Origin: Gracilariopsis chorda
Lineage: Eukaryota > Rhodophyta > Florideophyceae > Gracilariales > Gracilariaceae
Length of the DNA stretch: 64,000 bases
Assembly (NCBI GenBank): GCA_003194525.1
Contig: NBIV01000062.1
Location: forward strand, 186,001-250,000
Direction: 5' to 3'
A model generated the notes under the pieces. That model had not been told where the DNA came from and ran no database searches. It saw only the letters and a program-made list of their open reading frames with translations. The position numbers and the translations under genes are program-made. Shown here one piece after another: positions 1 through 10,553 of the stretch; the first letter of the stretch is position 1; every line of letters begins with the position of its first letter.

Positions 1-711
1 TAATCCCACTTGCATCGCGAGTCTTTGTCTCTTTCTAACTACATGAGCCATGTGAAGAAGGCATCTGTACTAGTAGATAATATATGTAACTGAATGCCTG
101 CAACATATGGTAAATCAACCGTCGCTAGACAAAACAATGCAAACAGTAGAGAAGGATATCCGGCCGGATTCGCGAGTAGAAATGCTGCTGACATTTCAAA
201 ACCATTCGCTATCACCACATCACGGCAAATGCAATAATGAGGTCAAAACGGATGTGATCAGATTGTAACACGGAACTTTGCAAACATGCCGCAAGACGAT
301 GAGGCGTCTTGGCGTTTCCTTTCATCTCTGTCGAACCGCGCATTCTGTTTTAGTGAACTCAACTGACAGTGCAAGTGACCATCGAGATTTACTTTACTGG
401 CTGCTCAGGCAAAAGTGAAGTACCTTGTATCTTACAAGACACGTGGAAGCGTCCAATTGCATGATGCAGCGATAGCAAAGCATTGAAATTGATGACGAGA
501 GCGTGGGTGGAAGGGATCAGACCGTGTGTTTTGAAAAGGTGTGTCTTCGGGGTCTTTGAAAAACAGTTGTGACACCGTTACTTGTTGATACGTACCCATC
601 GGTATCTGTAGAGAGAAAACGAGAGACCCGCAACAAACGTAAGAACTTAGTCGAGCGGTTGAAAGGCTGGCATGCCTGTGCTGCAGAACTGCATGCGAGA
701 TAATGGCAGAC
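1..711. other. Intergenic, 3' flank of ferritin
   Basis: No reading frame here resembles a protein. The ORFs on both strands are short and the longest continues antisense into the ferritin gene. The part nearest the gene should be its 3' UTR. I see no RNA gene or repeat. Confidence 0.5.
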
Positions 712-1485
712 CTATTCTCGCAGAGCCAGATCAATGTGATAGACTCCATGAGGAGTACCAACTCGCTTGAGTTGAGAGAGATAATCAGCAGCAGTCTTGA
801 TGGAGTCAACCTGATGAGTGAGATACCCCTCAATAAAGTCTTGCATTTGTACGTCACTTTGCTGAGCCGCGACCTTATGCAGATCTACCAGTTTATGGTA
901 GACGAACTTCTCCAGTTGCAAATGTAGATCCATAGCGTAAATAGCATCACTAGTGCCGTCCTCCATGGTGAACTTCATCTCCGGCACAGCAATCGGCTGC
1001 AACTGAACGACACCACCACGCTTGTTCTGGTATTTCATGAACTCTTCGGCGTGCTCACGTTCCTCCTTGCTCTGTTCGTTGAAGTAGTGAGCGAAACCAG
1101 GCAAGGCAACCGTGTCACGATCAAAGTAGGCCCAGATGGCGTGATAGGCATACATAGCGGTGTATTCCACATTAATGTGACGATTGACAGCCTCCTCTTG
1201 TGCGGGGGTATATCCGACATCGACACGAGTCTTGACAATAGCGTCCGTCTCAGACTCCGGTGTGAATACGAGCCCGGCTAGATTCTGACCGGCTGTATTG
1301 ATGTTTACCTTGCTGAAATCGATCGAGGTGACGTCGCTAGAAACCATGCGCGGCACGCCTCTGGCGGCGCGCTTGGTAGGCTGGGCAAAGCGGGACGGCT
1401 GGTCCTGGGCACGGGCTTGAGCACCGCCATGCGTAAAGGCAGATGTACGGAGTACGAAGCCGGAGGCTGGAACAAAGGCGGACAT
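712..1485 (-). CDS. Ferritin, plastid-targeted
   Basis: This 257-residue protein is a ferritin: it oxidises Fe(II) at a ferroxidase centre and stores Fe(III) in a 24-subunit shell, as plant ferritins do in plastids. Residues 1-50 form a basic, Ser/Ala-rich leader starting MSAFVP, a red-algal type of transit peptide with an early Phe. The four-helix core runs from about residue 95 to 245. The ferroxidase ligands are in place: E107 (NVEYTAMYAYHA), E141/E142 and H145 (EEREHAEEF), E192 (LHLQLEKF) and Q225 (YLTHQVDSIK). The C-terminus HGVYHIDL matches the plant and bacterial ferritin tail. No intron is needed. The first ATG is used because the transit peptide begins there. Two TATA-like boxes lie 80-120 bp upstream. 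The gene is intact and there is no animal-type mitochondrial or cytosolic signature. Confidence 0.95.
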   Translation of the reverse strand: MSAFVPASGFVLRTSAFTHGGAQARAQDQPSRFAQPTKRAARGVPRMVSSDVTSIDFSKVNINTAGQNLAGLVFTPESETDAIVKTRVDVGYTPAQEEAVNRHINVEYTAMYAYHAIWAYFDRDTVALPGFAHYFNEQSKEEREHAEEFMKYQNKRGGVVQLQPIAVPEMKFTMEDGTSDAIYAMDLHLQLEKFVYHKLVDLHKVAAQQSDVQMQDFIEGYLTHQVDSIKTAADYLSQLKRVGTPHGVYHIDLALRE

Positions 1486-1566
1486 ACTGCTGCTTTGTGG
1501 GTATGTGAGCGGAAGAGCACAGGAGGGTCGTGAGGAATGTGAAGCAGCAGCAATCGCGATTGGAGA

Positions 1567-1604
1567 TTTTATAGAGGGTGGGATGGCGGGGTTGAGATTT
1601 TATA
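1567..1604 (-). promoter_or_regulatory. Two TATA-like boxes upstream of ferritin
   Basis: On the minus strand TATAAAA occurs twice, at 1567-1573 and 1598-1604, about 80 and 115 bp before the ferritin ATG. Their spacing and strand fit core promoter elements. Function is inferred from position only. Confidence 0.4.
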
Positions 1605-3114
1605 CATGTAACATAGGGGTAACCTGCTTCGACGTGGCACCTGACCCTCAGGGCTGCCGAATGTGCCCCATCTCCCATCGTCGTCGACCGTGAAATGTTC
1701 ATTTCACCGTTTATAGATAGATACCCATCGCTATTTATCTGTGAGTGTCATGTTGCACGATTTCACGACAACGGACGACAACAGCCCTTTTTGTACCCTT
1801 CTTTGCCGGAGAGTAGCTTGAATATATTTCCGTAGCTCTGGAGTACCAGCACTGGCGTGCAATAGACCGAAAAGGATTGATACCAACGTGAGTACTGCGA
1901 CGGCAGACACAAGAAATGAACCGCCTGGACTAAGGCAAGGCGAAAATGGATGACGATAAAAAGGTACACAAGACAGTAGCCCACTAACAGCGGTAGAGAA
2001 GAACAATGGTGACATCAGATGCGCAACCAAAACTTTAGGTCTAGCGCAATAGGGATACAAACGTCTCCACTAAACACGCACAATCAAAACCTTAGGTCTA
2101 ATGCGTGGCTTAGATTAAAGTAATACGCCGGATGATCTCATAACATACCAAGGCAGCCGATTCACTTACGGTGCACAAAATACCAAGCTGCATGATTATG
2201 CAAGGAAAGTGGGGTAGAATATTGTTAGAGAAAAAGAGAGCTAGACAACTCTTAGAGGAGGAGGGGGTTATCAAAGGAAGAAAAAGTGGTCTGGCGCGGG
2301 TTGGATTGGAGGCCATCGATCTCTGGCTTTTATATACAATTGGGCTAAGCTCATAATCTCTATTAATGCATACTATGTCCAATCAACAACCCAGAATAAC
2401 CTTTCATGGGACATATCCTTGCATGACGAACCAGCTTGGAAATAATTATCATATCTGTTAGGGTATGTTTTGTCTATACAATATCTGGTGATGGCACCAG
2501 GTCATTTTAGCAACATCTCTTTCCAGAGATCCCACCATAGCTAAGCATCCACGTCCGAATGTCACCCAGCTCTTACGAGAGATATCTGAAGATTCTTCCC
2601 CGAAACCGCCTCTTAAGTGCAGTCGTTTCATTGATGACTGAACCTCCGAACCAACGCCTTCATTGGAAGAAGCACTTTCAATTCAGACACAATATGTTTC
2701 GACCCCTCAGGACAGCGCTATGAACCCATCTTACGGTGCTGCTAAGTTTTTTGGCCTACTTTTGGCTGTGGCGGATGGCCACCAGAAATTACATGAGCTG
2801 AAGCCCTCTTTTCAATATCGTTTGGAGTGCCTGCCCCTTTTATATATACAAAGTATTCTGGAAGAAATGATATTCGTGGCGCGGACTCGTCGGCGTCCCA
2901 TTCTGAGAGCTTTTATGCTCGCAGTGGCCACAGCAATAGGTGAAGAGTTGCAGCGCCAGGATTAGTATTTGCTACCATCCTTCCCTATTAGGTCAATAAA
3001 CTGCTTCTTCTTGGCGGTATACGTTGCAATAGAGATGCAGTACTGTGGGTGGCGGCGCAGGGAACGTTTCACAGCCGCTGACTGGGCACACACATTTGGT
3101 TCATTGTGCTATGC
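1605..3114. other. Gap with only weak ORFs
   Basis: Nothing recognisable is encoded. A minus-strand ORF at 1731-2060 (109 residues, hydrophobic stretch) and a plus-strand ORF at 2720-2965 (81 residues from ATG, no family seen) are the best candidates and may be chance. A 24-nt motif containing TTAGGTCTA occurs as two diverged direct copies near 2026 and 2082. The 2720-2965 ORF lies just before the WD40 pseudogene and could be part of its lost N-terminal half. Confidence 0.3.
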
Positions 3115-4026
3115 CAAACGAAAACAGGAGCCGCGTCTTGACGGATTGAGTGGACTGCACCATTTGGTTTTGGGAACTGAGCAGCGAACAGGCGGTGGGA
3201 GAGCCGTGTTTTTGGTCATATAGCAGCGGTATGACTTGTTGCTTGGAGCCCTGATAAGAAGCGTGTTGTGCCCGGGGCGAATGACATGACTGTGCGCGTA
3301 TGGGAGTTGGAAAGCAGGGAAGCGGTGGGAGGACCGCCCGTGGGACATGAAGACTGGGTGTCTTCTGTGGCGCGGAGCCCGGACGTGAAATTTGTTGGTT
3401 CTGGTTCCCATTACAACACTGCGCAAATGTGAGATGTTGAAAGTGAAGAGACCATGGGACAGCCGCTTGTTGGACACATAGGCTCAGTTCACGTTGCATG
3501 GAGCGCTGACGGAAAGCATGTTGTGCCAGGCTGACGTGACAACACGGTGCGCGTGTGGAAGGTCGAAGACGGAGAGCCGCTGCGAAAGCAGCTGGTGGGC
3601 CACACGGACCGGGCGTATTGCGTTGCTTGGAGCTGTGACAGAGCGGTTGTTATGCCTGGATCAGCGGGCAGAACGGTTCTTGTGTGGAACGTGGAGAGCA
3701 GGGAGCTGCTGCAAAAGCAGCTGGTGGGTCACAGGGACCGGGCGTATTTCGTTTCGTGGAGCTGTGACGGAGCGGTTGTTGTGCCAGAATCAGCGGACGG
3801 GAAGGTTCATGTGGGGAACATGGAGAGCAGAGAGCTGGTGGGTTAGCCGCACGAGCACGACTTTCCAGTCATCGAGGTGGGCGTGAACGGGGAGGGATCG
3901 CAAATTGTGTCGCGGGAGTGGCGCGGTGTGGGTATGGTCTGCAGTGTGGCGGATGGAAAGTGCGTTGCGACGTCTGGTGACGATACGTGGGGCACGGCGC
4001 GGCAGGGGCGCCGGAGGCGGAAGTAG
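3115..4026 (+). pseudogene. WD40-repeat protein, degraded
   Basis: At least five WD40 blades can be read on the plus strand with a 129-bp (43-residue) period. Each has the GH...VAWSPDGK...VRVW pattern, for example VGHTDRAYCVAWSCD near 3592 and VGHRDRAYFVSWSCDG near 3721. The frame is broken by TGA at 3430 and 3532, TAG at 3844, another TGA near 3230 and a one-base shift near 3212. The end, CVATSGDDTWG, looks like a genuine last blade. The near-identical blades resemble the repeat arrays of fungal HET-E type and red-algal WD40 proteins, which serve as recognition propellers. No NACHT or NB-ARC domain is visible upstream. The longest open piece (3547-3846) is only a fragment. Confidence 0.8.
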
Positions 4027-4244
4027 CGAGAGGGCGCCTGGGATGGAAGCGCCGAGACGGCGCGTGGGATGGAGGCGGTGAGAGGGGTTTGGCCCTAAAA
4101 ATTAGATCGAATGTCACAAGGACTCCACCCCCTCCCCGCCTTTTCCATCTAAGGCAACAGAAGGAGGGAGTGCCTGACAGTATCCTAATCATTCTTTTCA
4201 CCAAGGTGGAGCCGGAAGACGGGTAATTGCAACTTATCAATTCT

Positions 4245-4346
4245 GAATTTAGTAGATGTCGAACAGCATAATAGTGGAGATGAGATATTTATAGTCCAAG
4301 GCAGCATCAGAACGAAGTAAACAAGAGGTAGGACCTTTGACGCACA
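4245..4346 (+). repeat. 5' LTR remnant of the Copia element
   Basis: It shares the series GAGATATTTATAGTCC, AGAACGAAGTAAACAA and ACCTTTGACGCACA with the 3' copy at 8823-8919. The shared block holds a TATA-like motif and ends in CA, as an LTR should. The upstream end is undefined. Confidence 0.55.
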
Positions 4347-4650
4347 GGTTATGGGCCTCAAGCAACGAACATCCACATCGTAGCACCTACATCCAACCTC
4401 CTCCATCCTCATCCCCAACGATTACGGCACAACGAACCACCAACACCAAGCCCGTCGTCACGGACGGGCCCTTTTCAATAATCTGCACATACTACAACTT
4501 TACACAAACGCCATCCAGACCTCCAACGACACACATAAACCCAAAGACAGCACGCAACATCGTCAACCCCAAAACACTCACAATCGAAATTCCACGCCTC
4601 ACCAATTTAACAGCCACACCCCCACTCCCTTCTCTCAACTAACACCAACC

Positions 4651-5594
4651 ATGGAACAGAACAAGGTCCATCGCATACCCGCCCTTGACGTTCCCAATTA
4701 TGCCCCATGGCATTTAGCCCTTCAAACCTACGCTGCTACCATCCAAGCCATCGAGCATCTTCACCAAAACCCACCAGCACCCACCGACTCTCAGACCCTC
4801 CAGAACCATTACGGCAAGAAACATAGACTTCTTGCAGCTGTTCTTAGCACCGTTTCATCCAAGATACTAGGCCTGCTCATTGTCCCACGCAAACGTCCCA
4901 TGCCGCATGAACTCGTCCAAAAGACCATCAGCTACATCACATCACAAATTCGTCCCAAGAGGATCATCAGTATCTCAAAACGGAGGAAGAAAATATCATC
5001 TTCAAAGACGACACCACCATTAACGAGTACATTAAGCAACACACAGATGTCTGTCAGAAAATGATAGCCGCACAATACCCCGACATCTCCGAAGAAAGCA
5101 CAACATTCGACTTCCTGATCGCCTGTCTTCGGAATAACACCAACATCACCACTATCCTAGGACACATCCTGGCCAACAAACGGCCGACTATCAAGACATT
5201 CACACGCACATTCAAGGAACTATACAACCTCTATCAACCACTTCTTACAGTCACCTCTACCGCATCCACGACCTCGAGATTCACTGGGGACTATGGCTCA
5301 GCAGCCGGACCACATAACCCTAACCGCCGTCACTACCGTCACGCTTATTACCCAGAACCAAGGATACTGCCACAGCAACTATGTCAATTCCACATGGCAT
5401 TTGAGAGACCCTGCAATCACACTGATTCCCAATGTCGCGACCCTCGTCATCCCAAATTCTTCCAAATGAAACCGCATGCCATGCTCACCCAGGCTGCCCC
5501 CACATTCTCACCATATCCGTACCAAGTTCTCCCTCAACCTCAGCACCTTACGACACAACATCCACCACACAGCTACTGCCTCAAGCAGACGTAA
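4651..5594 (+). pseudogene. Copia gag (nucleocapsid) in two frames
   Basis: The gag-like product starts at a well-placed ATG (accaaccATGG) and reads 4651-about 4955 in one frame, then continues after a frameshift near 4960 in the frame open to 5594. The middle is helical and resembles the Copia UBN2/gag region. The end has a Cys/His cluster (CQFHMAFERPCNH and QCRDPRHPKF) that could be a zinc knuckle. It would package the element RNA. The assignment rests mainly on position before the protease and integrase. Confidence 0.65.
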
Positions 5595-6725
5595 TATCCG
5601 ACATTCATACCGAGGCCAACGGTAGTTTTATACTGAACAGCGGAGCACACCCAACTCACCTCAACACACCCACACCCACAATGCCACAACTCACAAAACC
5701 CTTACAAACTCACACCGCTCTCAACCGTAAGAGACCCTGCAGCCATCATGGAATGCTCCAAATCCGTCGGCATCGTAGCAAGTACACCATTAATAAGTAT
5801 ACAGTGGTTAACCGACATCTACGGCATACCTTGCTATCGGTCACTGACCTAGCCCAGCGATATCGGCTGGTCTACTACACATCACACTACGAATACATAG
5901 CGAACACTCACAGTATGCCACCCAAACTTCTATCACGAGCGACTGGGACGAACTCTCAATATGAAGTCACCGGAACTATACCAGATGGAGCACGACCATA
6001 CACCTTCAGAAGCTTAACCTACAAAAGACCGAAGCTTTCCAAGACACAAACCACAATCTTCCTCCCACCACACCCACAACGCACCAAGCAAAAGCAGCCC
6101 TTCTGCCTCCAGTCACCACCACTCTGTTTGGCAACCCAGACCAGCCTACCCGCAACACCAAATCTTTGCATCATCTCACACACCCCGACCGACAGACTTC
6201 CAACAATACCCTCCAGATCCAAGCACACATCAGGCACTTGAAGCTACATCATGCGCATCCACCCAAACTCAAACTAGCAGCTCGGCAACGCCTCATACCC
6301 ACCATGCCAATATCTCTACCGTATGACATACCCATCACGTGCAGTGCCTGTAAACCTGCTCAGGCACACCCCTCACCGCCCATAAGAAAGCAACGTCCGT
6401 ATCCCCCAGGTGCATACGTGAGATCCGATACATACCGCCCCATAAAGGCCACCTCCTTCTCATCATCATATGCGCAGCAACTCGCTTCGTTCTCCCACAC
6501 TTCATACGTAATCGCAAAGATATCCCTCAATACATCGATAAAACACTCCAACATATTCGCCAACCAATAAACCTTCCACTCCCGGATTTCCGGAGTGAAA
6601 ATAACAAAGAATACATATCTTCCAACATCCCTGACATATATACAGAGCACCAAGTAACTCATCATCCTCGCAAACCGCATCAACCCCAAGAAAACTCAAT
6701 CACGGAGCGAATTTACCGAACTATT
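5595..6725 (+). pseudogene. Copia protease and integrase N-terminal part
   Basis: The protease active-site motif, normally D-S-G-A, appears as NSGA at 5636-5647, so the catalytic Asp is lost. Downstream, in a second frame from about 6166, there is an HHCC-like segment (LHHAHPPKL ... CSACKPAQAH) and the start of the integrase core (YPPGAYVRSDTYRPI, with the first catalytic Asp). Frame breaks occur near 6200 and 6570. These domains would cut the polyprotein and insert the cDNA. The element is plainly inactive. Confidence 0.6.
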
Positions 6726-7980
6726 ATGAACACCGTCCGAGTTAACCTGGACACAAGCGGATTAGATGATTCTTATTGGGAGGATGCCGCTCGTGACGCC
6801 ATCTTCAAATATAACTTCCTACACCCCTCCGCCATACACACTTCACCATATCACAAATGGCACAACCAACAACCCACAATCAAACGCCTATATACATTTG
6901 GCCAACTCGGCACTATTTCAATATATGCTCCCAAATGGAAACTGCAACCACGAGCAGATCCTGCCCGATACATGTACGCAAAATGTTTTTCTCACATCAT
7001 GGTATTCAACCTGTGGACAAATCAGTATCAACGTATACGAGTACAAGATTTTACGCCCTTCCACAAAAACACGGATCCCACAGCCATCACAACACAAGTC
7101 TTTCACACTGCGACATGTCTTAACAAAATCTATCCCATACCAATTGCTATAGACAACATACCTCCCGCTACAGTTTCACAAGTGCGTAGTTATCCCGATG
7201 CCACTCGCTGGCAACACGCACACGATACCGAACTCCATAATCTTGACAGGTACAGATGCAGTCAATGGCTCCCACCCGACTTCCGTCCGCCAACACACAT
7301 GATTATTCCGCTCATGATGCTTTACCGCTACAAAAGGGCACCCAATGAAAACCTCACACAAAGCAAAGCGCGCTGTAACCTCAGAGGGCACCTTATGCAA
7401 CCATGCCTTCATTTTGCCCCCAAATTCGGCATCACGTACGCGGCAGACCGCACCACACAGAAGCTACTCTTCGCACTTCATGCCAAGCAAAAAATGCTAC
7501 TAGAACAGTTTGACATAACCTCCGCGTACCTCCATGAAAAGTATGACCACGACCAACCCGTCTATGTTCGGCAAAAGCCACTATTTGACGGCACTTTGAA
7601 ACACAACAGCGCGTACTGTGAACTGAAGGGTAGTCTTTACGGTTCGCCACCCACGGCATACTATTACAACAGAAGTCTCAAACCCTTCCTATTCACACAC
7701 AAAGTCCTCGCATCAGACCGTGATCCCTGCCCGTACATCAAGGTACCACCGGCTGGCATGATGATAGTCAGCACCACAATCGATGACTTTCTCGTGTTGG
7801 CCTCAATCAAAAGCCTCATTGACCAACTATACACAGCCATGAAATCCAAGTACGAAATCAAGCGATTGGGCAAACCAAAACGTTTCTTGAACTGGAACAT
7901 CACCTACACCCTCACCAGCAGCTTCCACATCTCACAACATGACTCCAGAGCGGCCATACTGAAACAGACAGGCATGACGG
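6726..7980 (+). pseudogene. Copia integrase end and reverse transcriptase
   Basis: The first 60 residues are the end of the integrase (SGLDDSYWEDAARDAIF, then HTSPYHKWHNQQP). The Copia RVT_2 reverse transcriptase follows: the first catalytic Asp is in QFDITSAYLHE (7512-7514) and the catalytic pair is in TIDDFLVLA (7782-7787), replacing the common YVDD. The segment is unusually long and open (about 418 codons). The frame is lost near 7980, where RNase H continues in another frame. It would copy element RNA into DNA. Confidence 0.85.
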
Positions 7981-7981
7981 T

Positions 7982-8734
7982 GTGCACCCCATTTTATCCC
8001 TGTATGCACTCAACACAACACTGGATCAGCAACCGAATACACAGCCGCTACTGCCTTCACAAGCCACAGCTTTTCGCAAAATCCTCGGTGAAATAAGATA
8101 CATTACCGATCGCACCAGGCCGGATATCGCATATGCCACAAATCGATTGACACAACACATGAAACATCCCCAATCTCATCACTGGCATGCACTTAAGACT
8201 CTCTTCCGCTATGGCAAAAGAACCCAAACTCACGGACTCCTATATAAAGCCCCAAGCACACAACAAGATCACCAGAAATCTGACCTTCACACATACAGTG
8301 ATGCAGACTATGGGAATGCAAAAGACCAAAAATCTATCTCCGGCAATGTCCACTGCATCTGCCAGACACCAATCTCTTGGTGCTCCAAAAATCAAAGCAT
8401 AGTGGCACTTTCAACACCCGAAGCGGAGTACATCTCTGCTACGTTTGCTATTCAACACACGCATTGGCTCCGCAGACTACTCAACACGATCAACATTAGC
8501 GACAAAACCCCAACACCACACTACGTAGGCAGTTGGTCCGCGGTGCTCACAGCGAAGAACCAGGCCTCCACAAAACAAAGAAAATACTTGGAATTGCGTC
8601 ACCATTATCTCCAGCATCATGGAAAAGAAAAGTACATCCAACTGCATTGCATACCAACGAGAAACATGCTCGCAGATATTCTCACAAAACCACTTCACCA
8701 GGATCGATTTCGACACTTTCCCCAGCGTTTTTAA
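7982..8734 (+). pseudogene. Copia RT thumb and RNase H
   Basis: This open frame continues the polyprotein one shift later. TRPDIAYATNRLTQHMKHP is the conserved join after the RT. YSDADYGNAKDQKSISG is the RNase H motif with the catalytic Asp, and SWCSKNQSIVALSTPEAEY holds the catalytic Glu. DILTKPLHQDRF is the conserved Copia end. RNase H removes the RNA strand during reverse transcription. It is well preserved but cannot be expressed in frame with the RT. Confidence 0.85.
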
Positions 8735-8761
8735 GTTACAAAACCCCCCGTTTGGCTAGCA

Positions 8762-8831
8762 GCGCAATGCAGCAGCCGGGGACTTTCAAACAGCAGAAGC
8801 ATGAACATTGCTGCATTGTGCATTTTGAAAG
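8762..8831 (+). other. Interlocked inverted repeats before the 3' LTR
   Basis: GCGCAATGCAGC (8762-8773) pairs with GCTGCATTGTGC (8810-8821), with one G-T pair. CTTTCAAA (8783-8790) pairs perfectly with TTTGAAAG (8824-8831). The second pair starts inside the first loop and ends outside it, which is pseudoknot topology. No function is known. Confidence 0.4.
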
Positions 8832-8919
8832 CAGAACATCATTACAGTAGAGATTAGATATATATATTCCAAAGTGCCAGCAGAACTAAGTAAACAACAG
8901 GTAAGAACTTTGACTCACA
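8823..8919 (+). repeat. 3' LTR remnant of the Copia element
   Basis: Partner of 4245-4346: it has AGATATATATATTCC, AGAACTAAGTAAACAA and ACTTTGACTCACA at matching spacing and ends in CA at 8919. The start may lie upstream near the hairpin. Confidence 0.55.
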
Positions 8920-9166
8920 GTAGACATGTAAAGGGGCCTTCAACCGCAGGCGGTGCTTCGTGCCGCGCCCGAGAGTTTGCTATAATATATCTGCAAAACT
9001 TTTGGTGTACGCATAAACTAAATTGCGTCAAATTAATGACACCCCTCTAGAAAGTGTACAGCTTCTTGTAACACAGGTTTTTTGATGCCTACCGGCATCG
9101 GATAAAAGTTGTGCGCAGTTTTGGGCGTACCTTTTTTACTATGAAGCCATAATACCACATCAAATT

Positions 9167-10499
9167 TCATTCCACGTTAAAGTCCAACATAGGCCTCACC
9201 CGCCAAAAAAAGGATCTTCGAAAGCCAACTATCATATTTTTCAGCCTTTGTCCTTGCCTTACATGCACAGTTGCTCCAAATGTCACTCTGATGGGAAAAT
9301 GTCGACGTTTGAATTTTACATCTGCGAACTCAAAGAAACAGTCAATGCGGTGCAGGAAAACGGTTTCTTGAATTTCTGCATGTTCTTCAATGCTCAAAAT
9401 TCCAATCACTCTGCAATAAATGCTGAAAACGATAAAGACCCTTGGGTTCAGCAAGTAGAGGGATTATGTACATTTCGAATCACCATAACAGGAACACCTA
9501 ACTTTACTTTTAAATGATGGTGTGGGGCTCCTGTTGGAGTGTAGTTATAGGTCGGTTTAGGTCTAATGATATTATTTGGGTGAACACTTTTACCGTTTGG
9601 ATCTGGATTAAGAAAGATTGTCGTTGCAGACCTCAAGTAAAACATTATTCCTGGTAAGTACTCCAATGCATTCTGGGTATGTTCCTTCACTATTTGATTC
9701 TTTGGCGCAACAATCAATCGGTTGAGCTTAATATCTTCCTTTTTCTGTGTTGTAACCCATTTCTAGAGCAACTTTTATGCTTCGTGTATATCTGATTTAG
9801 ATATGAGTGGAAGTCTTGCAGATGCTGGAAACGTCCCATGACCAAAGCTGAGCATACCTTTGGCAAAACCTGGATCATCTTGTTGACGAAACTGTTCTGT
9901 ATGGCAAAAAGAGTTGACACTTCTGTCCCAAATCTCGCAAGATTACCATGGAAACAGACGTAAAAGGCTCACTGGAAAAGCACGGATTGCTCCATCTCTT
10001 TCGGATGCTTTTCTCGTTCTTGGAACCATGGAAGCAGTCGCATATAGTCAGCGGCCATAACTATGAACATGTCTTCAAAGTCTTTGCCAGAGGTTCGTCA
10101 GTCCTTCAATACGGCGTTGACAATCTCAACGAGAATTTTGGGGAACATTGAAGCTTCATGAACTACCAGCATAAAATTCTTCCGGACTAGTTCGGCTCTT
10201 TGTGGTTGTGTTCCGTACTTGGAAAGTGTCCAACGCTCTCTACTTCTCGAACTTGTGTTGTTATCGACTCCCAATCCAAGCAAACTATGCAAAATTCTGC
10301 CGCCTTCATATAGTGCAGCAGGAATACCTGTCGTGACTGTCATCTGCACCCATAGCCCTTCGTGCTCAACGATATCTCTCAGCAAAGATAGAAGATTGGA
10401 ATTCCCTGTTCCCACCCCTCCTTGTAAGCAGAACGCGCTTCCGTGAGTTTTGAGTATTTCAGACTGTCTCATTCTCTGTCGGTATTGTAGTTCTCTCAT
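9167..10499 (-). pseudogene. Helitron-1 PIF1-like helicase domain
   Basis: Three open pieces carry the helicase motifs in order. 10098-10499 has a Walker A-like FCLQGGVGTGNSNLL (the Lys is replaced by Asn), the TTGIPAALYEGGRILHSLL motif, and a Walker B-like MLVVHEASMF. 9448-9717 has VAPKNQIVKEHTQNALEYLPG and LKVKLGVPVMVIRNV. 9167-9454 has FKRRHFPIRVTFGATVHVRQ, the counterpart of the FPFKRRQFP...QGQTL motif. This domain unwinds DNA during rolling-circle transposition. With Walker A Lys lost, the DEA box altered and several frame breaks, it is dead. Confidence 0.85.
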
Positions 10500-10553
10500 T
10501 TTTTTGGCAAAAACTTGCTTCTGGCCTTCTGTGAGATCATCATATTGCTCATT

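Larger units (their letters stand above)
4245..8919 (+). mobile_element. Ty1/Copia LTR retrotransposon, decayed
   Basis: Gag, protease, integrase, reverse transcriptase and RNase H follow each other on the plus strand in Copia order (integrase before RT). The region 4245-4346 aligns with 8823-8919 at roughly 70-75% by eye, marking the inner parts of old LTRs. The outer LTR limits are not clear. A PBS is expected just after 4346, where GGTTATGGGCCTC only loosely resembles an initiator-tRNA complement. All genes are disrupted, so the copy is not autonomous. Confidence 0.85.

Noticed and set aside
432-857. 141-codon minus-strand ORF downstream of ferritin
   Set aside because: It overlaps the end of ferritin in another frame and lacks protein-like features.
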